Assembly: GCF_023072675.1 (NCBI RefSeq)
Contig: NZ_JALLGL010000027.1
Location: forward strand, 1 to 36,809
Direction of reading: 5' to 3'
DNA length: 36,809 nucleotides
DNA from: Streptomyces sp. XM83C
GTDB lineage: Bacteria > Actinomycetota > Actinomycetes > Streptomycetales > Streptomycetaceae
Positions 22,506 to 34,132 of the stretch are shown here, piece after piece. The notes beneath the pieces were generated by a model, which was not told the DNA's origin, ran no database searches, and was given only the letters and a program-made list of their open reading frames with translations. Numbering within the stretch: the stretch's first letter is position 1; every line of letters starts with the position of its first letter. Position numbers and translations under genes: made by a program.

Positions 22506-22598
22506 GTTTCCGCAGGGGTCTCCCGCTGTGCCGTGTCAGGAGCGCGTGGCAGGATCGGTGCTGTTCAGCATCCGAGACGCCGTGAGGGAGAACCGTCC

Positions 22599-25181
22599 GT
22601 GCCCGGTGAGAATCTGACCCGTGACGAGGCCCGGGAGCGGGCCGCACTGCTGTCCGTCGACGGGTACGAGGTGTCCCTCGACCTGCGCTCCGCCGTGGGC
22701 GAGCAGGACGGCGACGGGCCGCGCACCTTCCGTTCGGTCACCACGATCCGCTTCCGCTGCGCCGAGCCGGGCGCGAGCAGCTTCGCCGACCTGATCGCGC
22801 CGAGCGTGACCGCCGTCTCGCTCAACGGCAAGGACCTCGACCCGGGAGAGGTGTTCGACGGCTCCCGCATCCTGCTGGAGGACCTCGCCGCCGACAACGA
22901 GCTGGTGGTGGACGCGCAGTGCGCCTACTCCCGCACCGGTGAGGGCCTGCACCGCTTCGTCGACCCGGAGGACGGCGAGGTCTACCTGTACACGCAGTAC
23001 GAGCCGGCCGACTCCCGCCGCGTCTTCGCCAACTTCGAGCAGCCCGACCTCAAGGCGCCGTTCCGGTTCGAGGTGCGGGCGCCCGAGGGCTGGACGGTGT
23101 GGAGCAACGGCGCCGGCCGGCAGACGGACGGCGTGTGGCGGTTCGCGGAGACGAAGCCGATCTCGACGTACATCACCTGCGTGGTGGCGGGGCCGTACCA
23201 CTACGTCACGGACACCTACGAGCGGACCTTCGAGGACGGCACACGCCTGGAGATCCCGCTGGGCGCGATGTGCCGCAAGGGCCTGGCCCGGCACTTCGAC
23301 GCCGACGACGTGTTCCTCGTCACCAAGCAGGGCCTGGACTTCTTCCACGACCACTTCGACTTCCCGTACCCGTTCGGCAAGTACGACCAGGCGTTCGTGC
23401 CCGAGTACAACCTCGGCGCGATGGAGAACCCGGGCCTGGTGACCTTCCGGGAGGAGTACATCTTCCGCGGGAAGGTGACGCGGGCCGCGTACGAGGGCCG
23501 CGCCAACACGATCCTGCACGAGATGGCGCACATGTGGTTCGGCGACCTCGTCACCATGGTGTGGTGGGACGACCTGTGGCTGAAGGAGTCCTTCGCGGAC
23601 TTCATGGGCGCGTTCGCCAACGTCGGCGCCACCCGCTTCGAGGACGCCTGGATCACCTTCGCCAACCGCCGCAAGGCGTGGGCGTACCGCGCCGACCAGC
23701 TCCCGTCCACGCACCCCGTCACCGCCGACATCCGCGATCTTCAGGACGCCAAGCTCAACTTCGACGGCATCACCTACGCCAAGGGCGCCTCCGTGCTGAA
23801 GCAGCTCGTGGCGTACGTCGGGCAGGACGCGTTCCTGGAGGGCGCCCGCCGCTACTTCAAGCGGCACGCGTACGGCAACACGCGCCTCGCCGACCTGCTG
23901 TCGGTGCTGGAGGAGACCAGCGGCCGGGACATGACGGCCTGGTCGCGTTCCTGGCTCCAGACGGCCGGCGTCAACTCGCTCACCCCGCAGGTGCTGCTGG
24001 GCGCCGACGGCCGGATCGAGGAGCTGGCGGTCGTGCAGGAGGCTCCCGAGTCGCACCCGGAGCTGCGTCCGCACCGGGTCGCCGTCGGCCTGTACCGCCG
24101 TGCCGAGGCGGGCGCGCTGGAGCGGTACGCACGGGCCGAGACGGACGTCGACGGCGCCCGTACGGTCGTGGCGGAGCTGGCCGGGGCCGAGGCCCCGGAG
24201 CTGGTGCTGGTCAACGACGACGACCTGACGTACTGCAAGACCCGCTTCGACGCGACGTCGCTGGAGACGCTCAAGGCCGCCCTCGGCGACCTCACCGACC
24301 CGCTGGCCCGCGCCCTGTGCTGGTCGGCGCTGTGGAACATGACGCGGGACGCGCTGCTGCCCGCGCGGGACTTCGTCGACCTGGTGCTGCGGTTTGCGGG
24401 CCGCGAGTCGCAGATCGGCGTGGTGCAGATGCTGCACGCCTGGGCGGAGTCCGCGCTGGTGCACTACGCGGCGCCCGCCTGGCGGGAGACCGGCGGGCGG
24501 CTGCTGGCCGAGGGCGCGCTGCGCGAGCTGCGTGCCGCGGAGCCGGGCAGCGAGCACCAGCTGGCGTGGGCGCGGTTCTTCGCGTCCGTCGCCTCCGGCG
24601 AGGGCGATCTGGCGCTGCTGCGGGGTCTGCTCGACGGCACGGAGAAGGTGGACGGCCTGGAGGTGGACCAGGAACTGCGCTGGGCGTTCCTGGAGCCGCT
24701 GGCCGCGCACGGCGCCGCCGGCGAGGAGGTCCTCGCGGCCGAGCTGGCCCGCGACGACACCGCGTCCGGCAAGCGGCACCAGGTGCGCTGCCTGGCCGCC
24801 CGTCCGTCGGCCGCGGTCAAGGCGCAGGCGTGGGCGCAGGTCGTGGAGTCCGACGCGCTGTCGAACGCGCTGACCGAGGCGACGATCGAGGGCTTCGCGC
24901 GGCCCTCGCAGCGGGAGCTGACCGCGCCGTACGCGGAGAAGTACTTCGCGGCGATCGAGCGGGTGTGGGCGCAGCGGTCGATCCAGATCGGCATCCATGT
25001 GGTGCGGGGCCTGTTCCCGTCGTTGCAGGACTCCCCGGAGACGCTGGCCGCGACCGACGCGTGGCTCGCGGCGCACGAGGACGCGGCGCCGGCGCTGCGC
25101 CGGCTGGTGCTGGAGGCACGGGACGACCTGGCGCGGGCGCTGCGCGGCCAGGCGTGCGACGCGGAGGCCGCCACCGCCTGA
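22599..25181 (+). CDS. pepN: Aminopeptidase N, first copy (M1 metallopeptidase)
   Basis: An 860-residue cytosolic aminopeptidase of the M1 family, removing N-terminal residues from peptides. The exopeptidase motif GAMEN is present. The zinc site is His307-Glu308-x-x-His311 (HEMAH) with Glu330 in WLKESFADF, at the standard spacing of 18. The last 400 residues form the helical ERAP1-like C-terminal domain. I chose the GTG at 22599, preceded by GAGGGAG at 9 bases and giving the same N-terminus (VPGENLTRDEA) as the second copy. WLKESF replaces the usual WLNESF. A 67-base stretch is identical to the second copy at 34133-36709. It is divergent from the SigR-controlled gene, which is 170 bases away. 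Confidence 0.95.
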   Translation: MPGENLTRDEARERAALLSVDGYEVSLDLRSAVGEQDGDGPRTFRSVTTIRFRCAEPGASSFADLIAPSVTAVSLNGKDLDPGEVFDGSRILLEDLAADNELVVDAQCAYSRTGEGLHRFVDPEDGEVYLYTQYEPADSRRVFANFEQPDLKAPFRFEVRAPEGWTVWSNGAGRQTDGVWRFAETKPISTYITCVVAGPYHYVTDTYERTFEDGTRLEIPLGAMCRKGLARHFDADDVFLVTKQGLDFFHDHFDFPYPFGKYDQAFVPEYNLGAMENPGLVTFREEYIFRGKVTRAAYEGRANTILHEMAHMWFGDLVTMVWWDDLWLKESFADFMGAFANVGATRFEDAWITFANRRKAWAYRADQLPSTHPVTADIRDLQDAKLNFDGITYAKGASVLKQLVAYVGQDAFLEGARRYFKRHAYGNTRLADLLSVLEETSGRDMTAWSRSWLQTAGVNSLTPQVLLGADGRIEELAVVQEAPESHPELRPHRVAVGLYRRAEAGALERYARAETDVDGARTVVAELAGAEAPELVLVNDDDLTYCKTRFDATSLETLKAALGDLTDPLARALCWSALWNMTRDALLPARDFVDLVLRFAGRESQIGVVQMLHAWAESALVHYAAPAWRETGGRLLAEGALRELRAAEPGSEHQLAWARFFASVASGEGDLALLRGLLDGTEKVDGLEVDQELRWAFLEPLAAHGAAGEEVLAAELARDDTASGKRHQVRCLAARPSAAVKAQAWAQVVESDALSNALTEATIEGFARPSQRELTAPYAEKYFAAIERVWAQRSIQIGIHVVRGLFPSLQDSPETLAATDAWLAAHEDAAPALRRLVLEARDDLARALRGQACDAEAATA
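23755..23821 (+). repeat. 67-base stretch identical in both pepN genes (copy 1)
   Basis: These bases are identical, third codon positions included, to 35268-35334 in the second pepN gene. They encode the segment from Asn-Phe-Asp-Gly to Ala-Tyr-Val just downstream of the zinc site. The flanks differ at many synonymous positions. Confidence 0.85.
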
Positions 25182-25241
25182 CCTATGGCCTGAGCCTGGG
25201 CGGTCGGTGACCGTTACGGAATTCAGGCAATCGGAACCGTG

Positions 25242-25275
25242 ACCCCTGGACCGACCCGTTCGGACCAGGGGTTTT
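25242..25275 (+). terminator. Terminator of the first pepN gene
   Basis: ACCCCTGG and CCAGGGGT form the stem. Inside it CCGA pairs with TCGG across one A-A mismatch. TTTT overlaps the base of the 3' arm. It ends a few dozen bases before the next gene. Confidence 0.75.
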
Positions 25276-25387
25276 CCGCGCCTGATCGGCACCCGAACAC
25301 GCATCCTTTAGTGCAGACTTGTCCGGTTTTGTCGACAGGCGTGTAACAGCGGTTAAGGGGCGGATCGGGCGCGGGAATCTCAGCGGC

Positions 25388-26452
25388 ATGAACCACAACA
25401 CCCCGCTCTCCCCGGCCTCCCCCCGCCCCCTTCGCCACCTCGCCGCGGGCCGGCGGCGCGTTCTGACGGTGGCGCAGCTGCGGACCTACGGCGTGACGAC
25501 CGCCGAGCTGACCGAGCAGTGCCGCCCCGGTGGTGCGTGGCAGCAGCTGCTGCCCGGTGTGGTCCTGCTGCACCCGGGCCCGCCGACCGGCGAGGAGCGG
25601 CTGCACGCGGTGCTGATGTACGCGTCGCGGGAGTCCGGGCCGTCCACGCCGGCGGGGGTGCCGGCGCAACCGGGCTCGGACGACCCGCACGGCACGCCGC
25701 CCGCCTACCGGGAAGCGATGATCACCGGTCGGGCGGCGCTCACCCTGCACGGATTCACCTCCACGCCCTCGCTGCTCGCCCTGGAGACGATCGACGTGCT
25801 GGTGCCGCGGCTGCGCCGGCTGCGTTCGACGGGGTGCGCGCGGGTGATCCGCACGCCGGCCCTGCCGGTGCCGCAGCAGGTGACGGGGGTGCCGGTGGCG
25901 CCGGTGCCGCGCGCGCTGGCGGACGCGGTGGCGGATCTGTCGGACGCTGCCGTGGTGCGGCGGCTGCTGACCGAGGCGGTGCGCGGCGGGCACTGCGAAC
26001 CGGCGTCGGTGGTGCGGGAGCTGACTCAGGCGAAACTGCTGGGGCGTCCGCACGTGGTGGACGCGGTGGACTCACTGCTGGCGGAGGGCCGGGCGATCGC
26101 CGAGGACCGGCTGTACCGGATGGTCCGCGAGTACGGGCTGCCGGACCCGGTGTGGAACGTGGATCTGCGGCTGCCGGGCGGCCCGCATCTGGGCGGTCTG
26201 GACGCCTACTGGCCGGAGCAGGCGGTGGCGGTGGAGCTGGACACGCGGGCGCCGCGGCAGGACGAGGACGCGATGTGGTCGGAGTACGCGCGCAAGCGGG
26301 AGACGCTGGAGAGGCTCGGCATCACGGTCGTGCACATCACGCCGAAGAAGCTGCGGGACGCGATGGAGCAGCAGGCGACGGTGGTCCGTACGGCGCTGAT
26401 GGCGGCCGGTGACCGGGACCCGGCCGCCTATGTGGTGGTGCTGCCCCGGTAG
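25388..26452 (+). CDS. AbiEi-like winged-helix protein with a DUF559/Vsr-like C-terminal domain
   Basis: A 354-residue protein. The N-terminal part (about 20-70, VLTVAQLRTYGVTTAELTEQCRPGGAWQQLLPGVVLL) matches the AbiEi-antitoxin-type winged helix. The middle resembles the common actinobacterial partner region. The C-terminus (about 240-340) resembles DUF559, a PD-(D/E)xK nuclease-like fold: GLDAYWPEQAVAVELDTRAP followed by KRETLERLGITVVHITPKKL. These proteins are common as single chromosomal genes in actinobacteria and are often called type IV antitoxin-like, although no toxin gene is next to this one. ATG 25388 has a weak ribosome site. An earlier in-frame start would add about 23 unconserved residues. 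The function is unknown. Confidence 0.72.
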   Translation: MNHNTPLSPASPRPLRHLAAGRRRVLTVAQLRTYGVTTAELTEQCRPGGAWQQLLPGVVLLHPGPPTGEERLHAVLMYASRESGPSTPAGVPAQPGSDDPHGTPPAYREAMITGRAALTLHGFTSTPSLLALETIDVLVPRLRRLRSTGCARVIRTPALPVPQQVTGVPVAPVPRALADAVADLSDAAVVRRLLTEAVRGGHCEPASVVRELTQAKLLGRPHVVDAVDSLLAEGRAIAEDRLYRMVREYGLPDPVWNVDLRLPGGPHLGGLDAYWPEQAVAVELDTRAPRQDEDAMWSEYARKRETLERLGITVVHITPKKLRDAMEQQATVVRTALMAAGDRDPAAYVVVLPR

Positions 26453-26480
26453 GGGGACCGGGGCGGCGTCCAGGAGGGGA

Positions 26481-26525
26481 GAGGAGGGCCATGACCGCCG
26501 GAGGGGGGCGGTCATGGCCCTCCTC
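26481..26525. terminator. 19-bp perfect hairpin between convergent genes
   Basis: GAGGAGGGCCATGACCGCC (26481-26499) pairs without mismatch with 26507-26525, with a 7-base loop. It serves as a bidirectional terminator for the AbiEi-like gene and the serine hydrolase gene. Confidence 0.85.
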
Positions 26526-26566
26526 GTGCCGTCGAGGCACGGGGCGGGGCCTCGGGAGGCGTCAGG

Positions 26567-27712
26567 TCACTTGTGCCCGGGGCCGCAGAACTCGGCCTCG
26601 ATCACCGCTTCGGGGTCGCCCGCCCAGTCTCCGTTGAGGTTGAGGGCGAGGGCGTGCCGGCCGTCGGCGGTGGTGACGGCGGAGGAGATCGACCCGTGGA
26701 TGCCGCCGTCGTGGCCCCAGACGCGGACGCCGCAGGACAGTTCCCGTTCGATCAGGCCGAGGCCGTAGCGCTCGCCGGCCGCGTCGGGCACGGGACGGGT
26801 GTCCTTCATCTCGGCGAGCTGGCGGGGCGGCAGCAGCCGGCCGGTCAGCAGGGCGGTGTAGAAGCGGTTGAGGTCGGCAGAGTCGGAGATCATCTCGCCG
26901 GCCGCCCACGCCATCGACGGGTTGAGTTCGGTGACGTCGTACGAGGGTCCCGTCGTCGTCTCCGCGAGCTTGCCGTAGGCGCGGGAGGCGGGCCTCGGCA
27001 GGGTCGTCCTGGTGCCGGGAACGGACGTGGCGCGCAGATGGAGAGGGGCGATGATCCGGCGGCGGATCTCCTCGCCGTACGGGCGTCCGGTGACGCGTTC
27101 GACGATCATTCCGGCGAGAACGTAGTTGGTGTTGGAGTAGTGCCAGGAGGTGCCGGGCGCGAAGTCCGGCCGGTGGGCCATGGCGATCTCCACGAGCCGG
27201 CGCGGGTCCACGGTGTCGTACCGGTGGGCGAAGAAGCCGTCCTTGAGGAAGTAGGCGCGCTGGAACTCCTTGTCCTCGGTGACGTTGAAGATGCCGCTCG
27301 TGTGGTTGAGCAGCTGCCGGACGGTGATACGGCGGCCGTCGTGGCCGTTGCCGCGGACCACGCCGGGCAGCCATGTGTCGACCTTGTCGTCGAGGGAGAT
27401 CCTGCCCTCGGCCTCCAGTTGCAGCAGCACGGTCGCGACGAAGGTCTTGGTGATGCTGCCGACGCGGTAGTGGTCGGCCGTCGAGCGGGGTGTGCCCCGG
27501 CGCAGGTCGCCGACGCCTTCCGCGGCCGACCAGGTGGTGCGGCCCTCGGTGACCGTCGCGGTGACGCCGGGCGCGCCGGCCTCCACGTTCGCGCGCAGCG
27601 CCTGCCGGGTGGCGTCGTGGTGCGTCCTGGGGCCCGCCGCGAGGGCGGGTGTGGCGAGCGCGAGCGATGCGACGACGGCCACCGCTCCCGCCAGTGCCTT
27701 CCGTACCGCCAT
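26567..27712 (-). CDS. Secreted serine hydrolase of the beta-lactamase/DD-peptidase (S12) family
   Basis: A 381-residue exported protein. A signal peptide ends after ALA at about residue 26. Class C type motifs are in place: Ser86-Ile-Thr-Lys89, Tyr192-Ser-Asn194, and His333-Asp-Gly335 where KTG or HxG is usual. This is the arrangement of D-alanyl-D-alanine carboxypeptidases such as the Streptomyces R61 enzyme and related esterases. It should act outside the membrane on peptidoglycan peptides or on ester or amide substrates. The start ATG at 27712 is preceded by GGGGGAAG. Upstream open frames are non-homologous. It is divergent from the CGNR regulator gene. Confidence 0.88.
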   Translation of the reverse strand: MAVRKALAGAVAVVASLALATPALAAGPRTHHDATRQALRANVEAGAPGVTATVTEGRTTWSAAEGVGDLRRGTPRSTADHYRVGSITKTFVATVLLQLEAEGRISLDDKVDTWLPGVVRGNGHDGRRITVRQLLNHTSGIFNVTEDKEFQRAYFLKDGFFAHRYDTVDPRRLVEIAMAHRPDFAPGTSWHYSNTNYVLAGMIVERVTGRPYGEEIRRRIIAPLHLRATSVPGTRTTLPRPASRAYGKLAETTTGPSYDVTELNPSMAWAAGEMISDSADLNRFYTALLTGRLLPPRQLAEMKDTRPVPDAAGERYGLGLIERELSCGVRVWGHDGGIHGSISSAVTTADGRHALALNLNGDWAGDPEAVIEAEFCGPGHK

Positions 27713-27864
27713 GTCTTCCCCCTTCGTCGTGGTCGGTCGCCTCCGTGTGCGATCACGGGGAGAAACCCGGCGGGCAGGCGGGAAGTTGCTCCGTTTTCCA
27801 CTGGTTGGGCGAGTTCCGGCCGTCCTGGTCCTCGTCCGGCGGTCTTCCGTGACAGACACCTCTC

Positions 27865-27896
27865 TAACCTGTGGATGCATAGTAAGGGGTTACAAT
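27865..27896 (+). promoter_or_regulatory. Divergent promoter with a dyad overlapping a TACAAT -10
   Basis: TACAAT at 27891-27896 is a good -10 for the CGNR gene at 27951. It is overlapped by a dyad TAACC (27865-27869) and GGTTA (27887-27891) centred on ATGCAT (27875-27880). This position between divergent genes suits an autoregulatory operator, possibly for the CGNR protein. No convincing -35 is seen. Confidence 0.45.
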
Positions 27897-27950
27897 GGGC
27901 GGTGCTGCCGGTGCCGTACGTCCGACCGGTCAGCACGGAAGGAGTCCACC

Positions 27951-28496
27951 ATGCCCCCGACCTCGCCGGATCCGCGTCCGCTCACCGGTGAGCCGCTCGC
28001 GCTGGACCTGCTCAACACGCGGTGGCTGCGGGACGGGGCCGTGCAGGATCTGCTCCGCGACACCGACGGGCTGGCCGTCTGGCTGGAGGCGAACGGGCTG
28101 ACGGAGGAGTACACCGCCGACGCGGCGACCCTGCGGCACGCCCTGACCGCGCGGGACGCGCTGAGCGCGGCCGTCGACGGGTCCCTCGCCGAGGGCGCCT
28201 CGCGGGTCGACGCCGTGCTCGCGCACGGCCGGGTCCGGGCCACGCTGACCGCCGAAGGGCCGGGCGAGAAACCGGAGTTCGAGGACCCGTCCTGGGGGCC
28301 CGCCTGGCTCGCCGCGCGGGACTACCTGCGGCTGCTGACCACCGCGCCGGATCGTATACGCTCCTGCGCGCACGAGGCGTGCACGCTGCACTTCTTCGAC
28401 ACCTCGCGGAACGGCACCCGCCGCTGGTGCTCCATGGCCGTCTGCGGCAACCGCGCCAAGGCCTCCCGGCACTACGCCCGCGCCAAGGAGGCCTGA
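27951..28496 (+). CDS. CGNR zinc-finger protein with ABATE domain, putative regulator
   Basis: A 181-residue protein with an N-terminal stress-induced ABATE domain (about 10-130, beginning PLALDLLNTRWLRDG). The C-terminal CGNR zinc finger reads CAHEACTLHFFDTSRNGTRRWCSMAVCGNRAKASRHY, with four cysteines. These proteins are treated as putative DNA-binding transcription factors found across Streptomyces. The ATG has GGAAGGAG upstream. It is divergent from the serine hydrolase gene. The shared promoter region has a dyad over the -10, suggesting that it may regulate itself or the hydrolase gene. The ligand is unknown. Confidence 0.85.
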   Translation: MPPTSPDPRPLTGEPLALDLLNTRWLRDGAVQDLLRDTDGLAVWLEANGLTEEYTADAATLRHALTARDALSAAVDGSLAEGASRVDAVLAHGRVRATLTAEGPGEKPEFEDPSWGPAWLAARDYLRLLTTAPDRIRSCAHEACTLHFFDTSRNGTRRWCSMAVCGNRAKASRHYARAKEA

Positions 28497-28508
28497 ACCC
28501 CGGGCACC

Positions 28509-28622
28509 TTGCCGGCGCCGGGGCCGGCAACACGGCGAAACCCCGCGAGTCCGGCGTGCCGGGGCCCGCCTGTCCGGCGTGTCGGGACCCCGCAGGGCAA
28601 CCCCTGCCGGACCAAGGGTTTT
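28509..28622 (+). terminator. Two hairpins after the CGNR gene
   Basis: TTGCCGGC (28509-28516) pairs with GCCGGCAA (28523-28530) right after the stop. A second hairpin at 28599-28620 (AACCC with GGGTT, plus TG with CA) runs into TTTT. The second resembles the pepN terminator at 25242-25275 in its right arm. The space between contains a direct repeat, GTCCGGCGTG, twice. Confidence 0.6.
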
Positions 28623-28726
28623 CCCCATAGATCCATTTCGGTTCGGTCAACTCTCCCCAAAGAAACATCTCTTGGGTAAAGCTGTGCGCGCTCGTTCGTA
28701 CGTTCCTTTACCTCCGAGGGATGCCG

Positions 28727-33396
<4,670 letters not shown>

Positions 33397-33406
33397 ACGC
33401 CCGGCC

Positions 33407-33988
33407 TCAGACCCTTGTGACCTCGTAGAGGAAACAGCCGTACTCGACGGCCCGGACGTGGACGAGCGCCACGACCGGGTCGTCGAACGCTTTCCGCAGC
33501 TCGCCCGTGCCCCAGCCGGGTCCGACCAGCTCGCCGCCGAGGATGCGGCCGTCGGCACAGTAGCGGCGCAGGACGCGGTGGGCGTCCGTGAACGGCAGGG
33601 CATCGCCGTCGGGGCCCTGGCACGCATCGGCGTGGACGAAGACGGGGCCCGGCTCGTCGTACGGGCCCGGCCGGGCGCCGGTCGCGGCCGTCCAGCGGCG
33701 CAGCGGCACGTACGACACGAGGGCGATCCGCTCCCCCGGCCGGCTGCGGCGCAGGCAGCAGCGGAGCGGGGCGCCGCCCTCGTCGTCGGTGAACGGCTCG
33801 GGAACGCGGCCCGCGTCGTCGGCGGTACGCAGGGCGGCGAGGACCTCGGGCGGCACGGGGCGGACGGTGAGGGCGGGCGCGCCCCTGGCGGCCTCGGTGG
33901 TCGTGTCGGCGGTGACCTGGAGGGTCGTGTCCGCGGTGGCCTCGGTGGTCGTGTCGGCGCTGGAGTCGGTGGTCGTGTCGGTGGTCAT
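33407..33988 (-). CDS. DUF1203 protein with a Thr-rich tandem-repeat N-terminus
   Basis: A 193-residue protein. From about residue 40 it matches the DUF1203 family (LTVRPVPPEVLAALR, then LRCCLRRSRPGERIALVSYVPL, FVHADAC and ALPFTDAHRVLRRY). The role of this family is unknown. The first 35 residues are instead four copies of an 8-residue unit beginning Asp-Thr-Thr, absent from ordinary family members. They are encoded by a 24-bp tandem repeat at 33884-33979. The ATG at 33988 is the first start in frame. A start downstream of the repeat cannot be excluded. The gene is divergent from the second pepN gene and its stop lies 10 bases from that of asd on the other strand. Confidence 0.82.
   Translation of the reverse strand: MTTDTTTDSSADTTTEATADTTLQVTADTTTEAARGAPALTVRPVPPEVLAALRTADDAGRVPEPFTDDEGGAPLRCCLRRSRPGERIALVSYVPLRRWTAATGARPGPYDEPGPVFVHADACQGPDGDALPFTDAHRVLRRYCADGRILGGELVGPGWGTGELRKAFDDPVVALVHVRAVEYGCFLYEVTRV
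33884..33979 (-). repeat. 24-bp tandem repeat, four units, inside the DUF1203 gene
   Basis: The four units encode DTTTDSSA, DTTTEATA, DTTLQVTA and DTTTEAAR, sharing the start GACACGACC. The units have diverged by a few bases each. The array is in frame and would change length in steps of 8 residues. Confidence 0.85.
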
Positions 33989-34132
33989 GCCTTCAGGCCG
34001 GCGTCCCCGGCCACGCCGTACCGGCGGAAATCGGACATCGTGCCCGGCCTGCCATACGCCGGGGGATCGTCGCCCGGACCAGGGCTCACGTGGAAGGATG
34101 GCGCAATCCACACATGACGAGGAGATGACCGC

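Noticed and set aside
22536..25304. Open frame of about 920 codons antisense to the first pepN gene
   Set aside because: It is a low-complexity shadow with no domain; pepN on the plus strand is complete.
25261..28630. Similarity between GGACCAGGGGTTTTCC near 25262 and GGACCAAGGGTTTTCC near 28609 as a dispersed repeat
   Set aside because: Both are right arms of terminators with the expected complementary left arms. The shared part is short and explained by that role.
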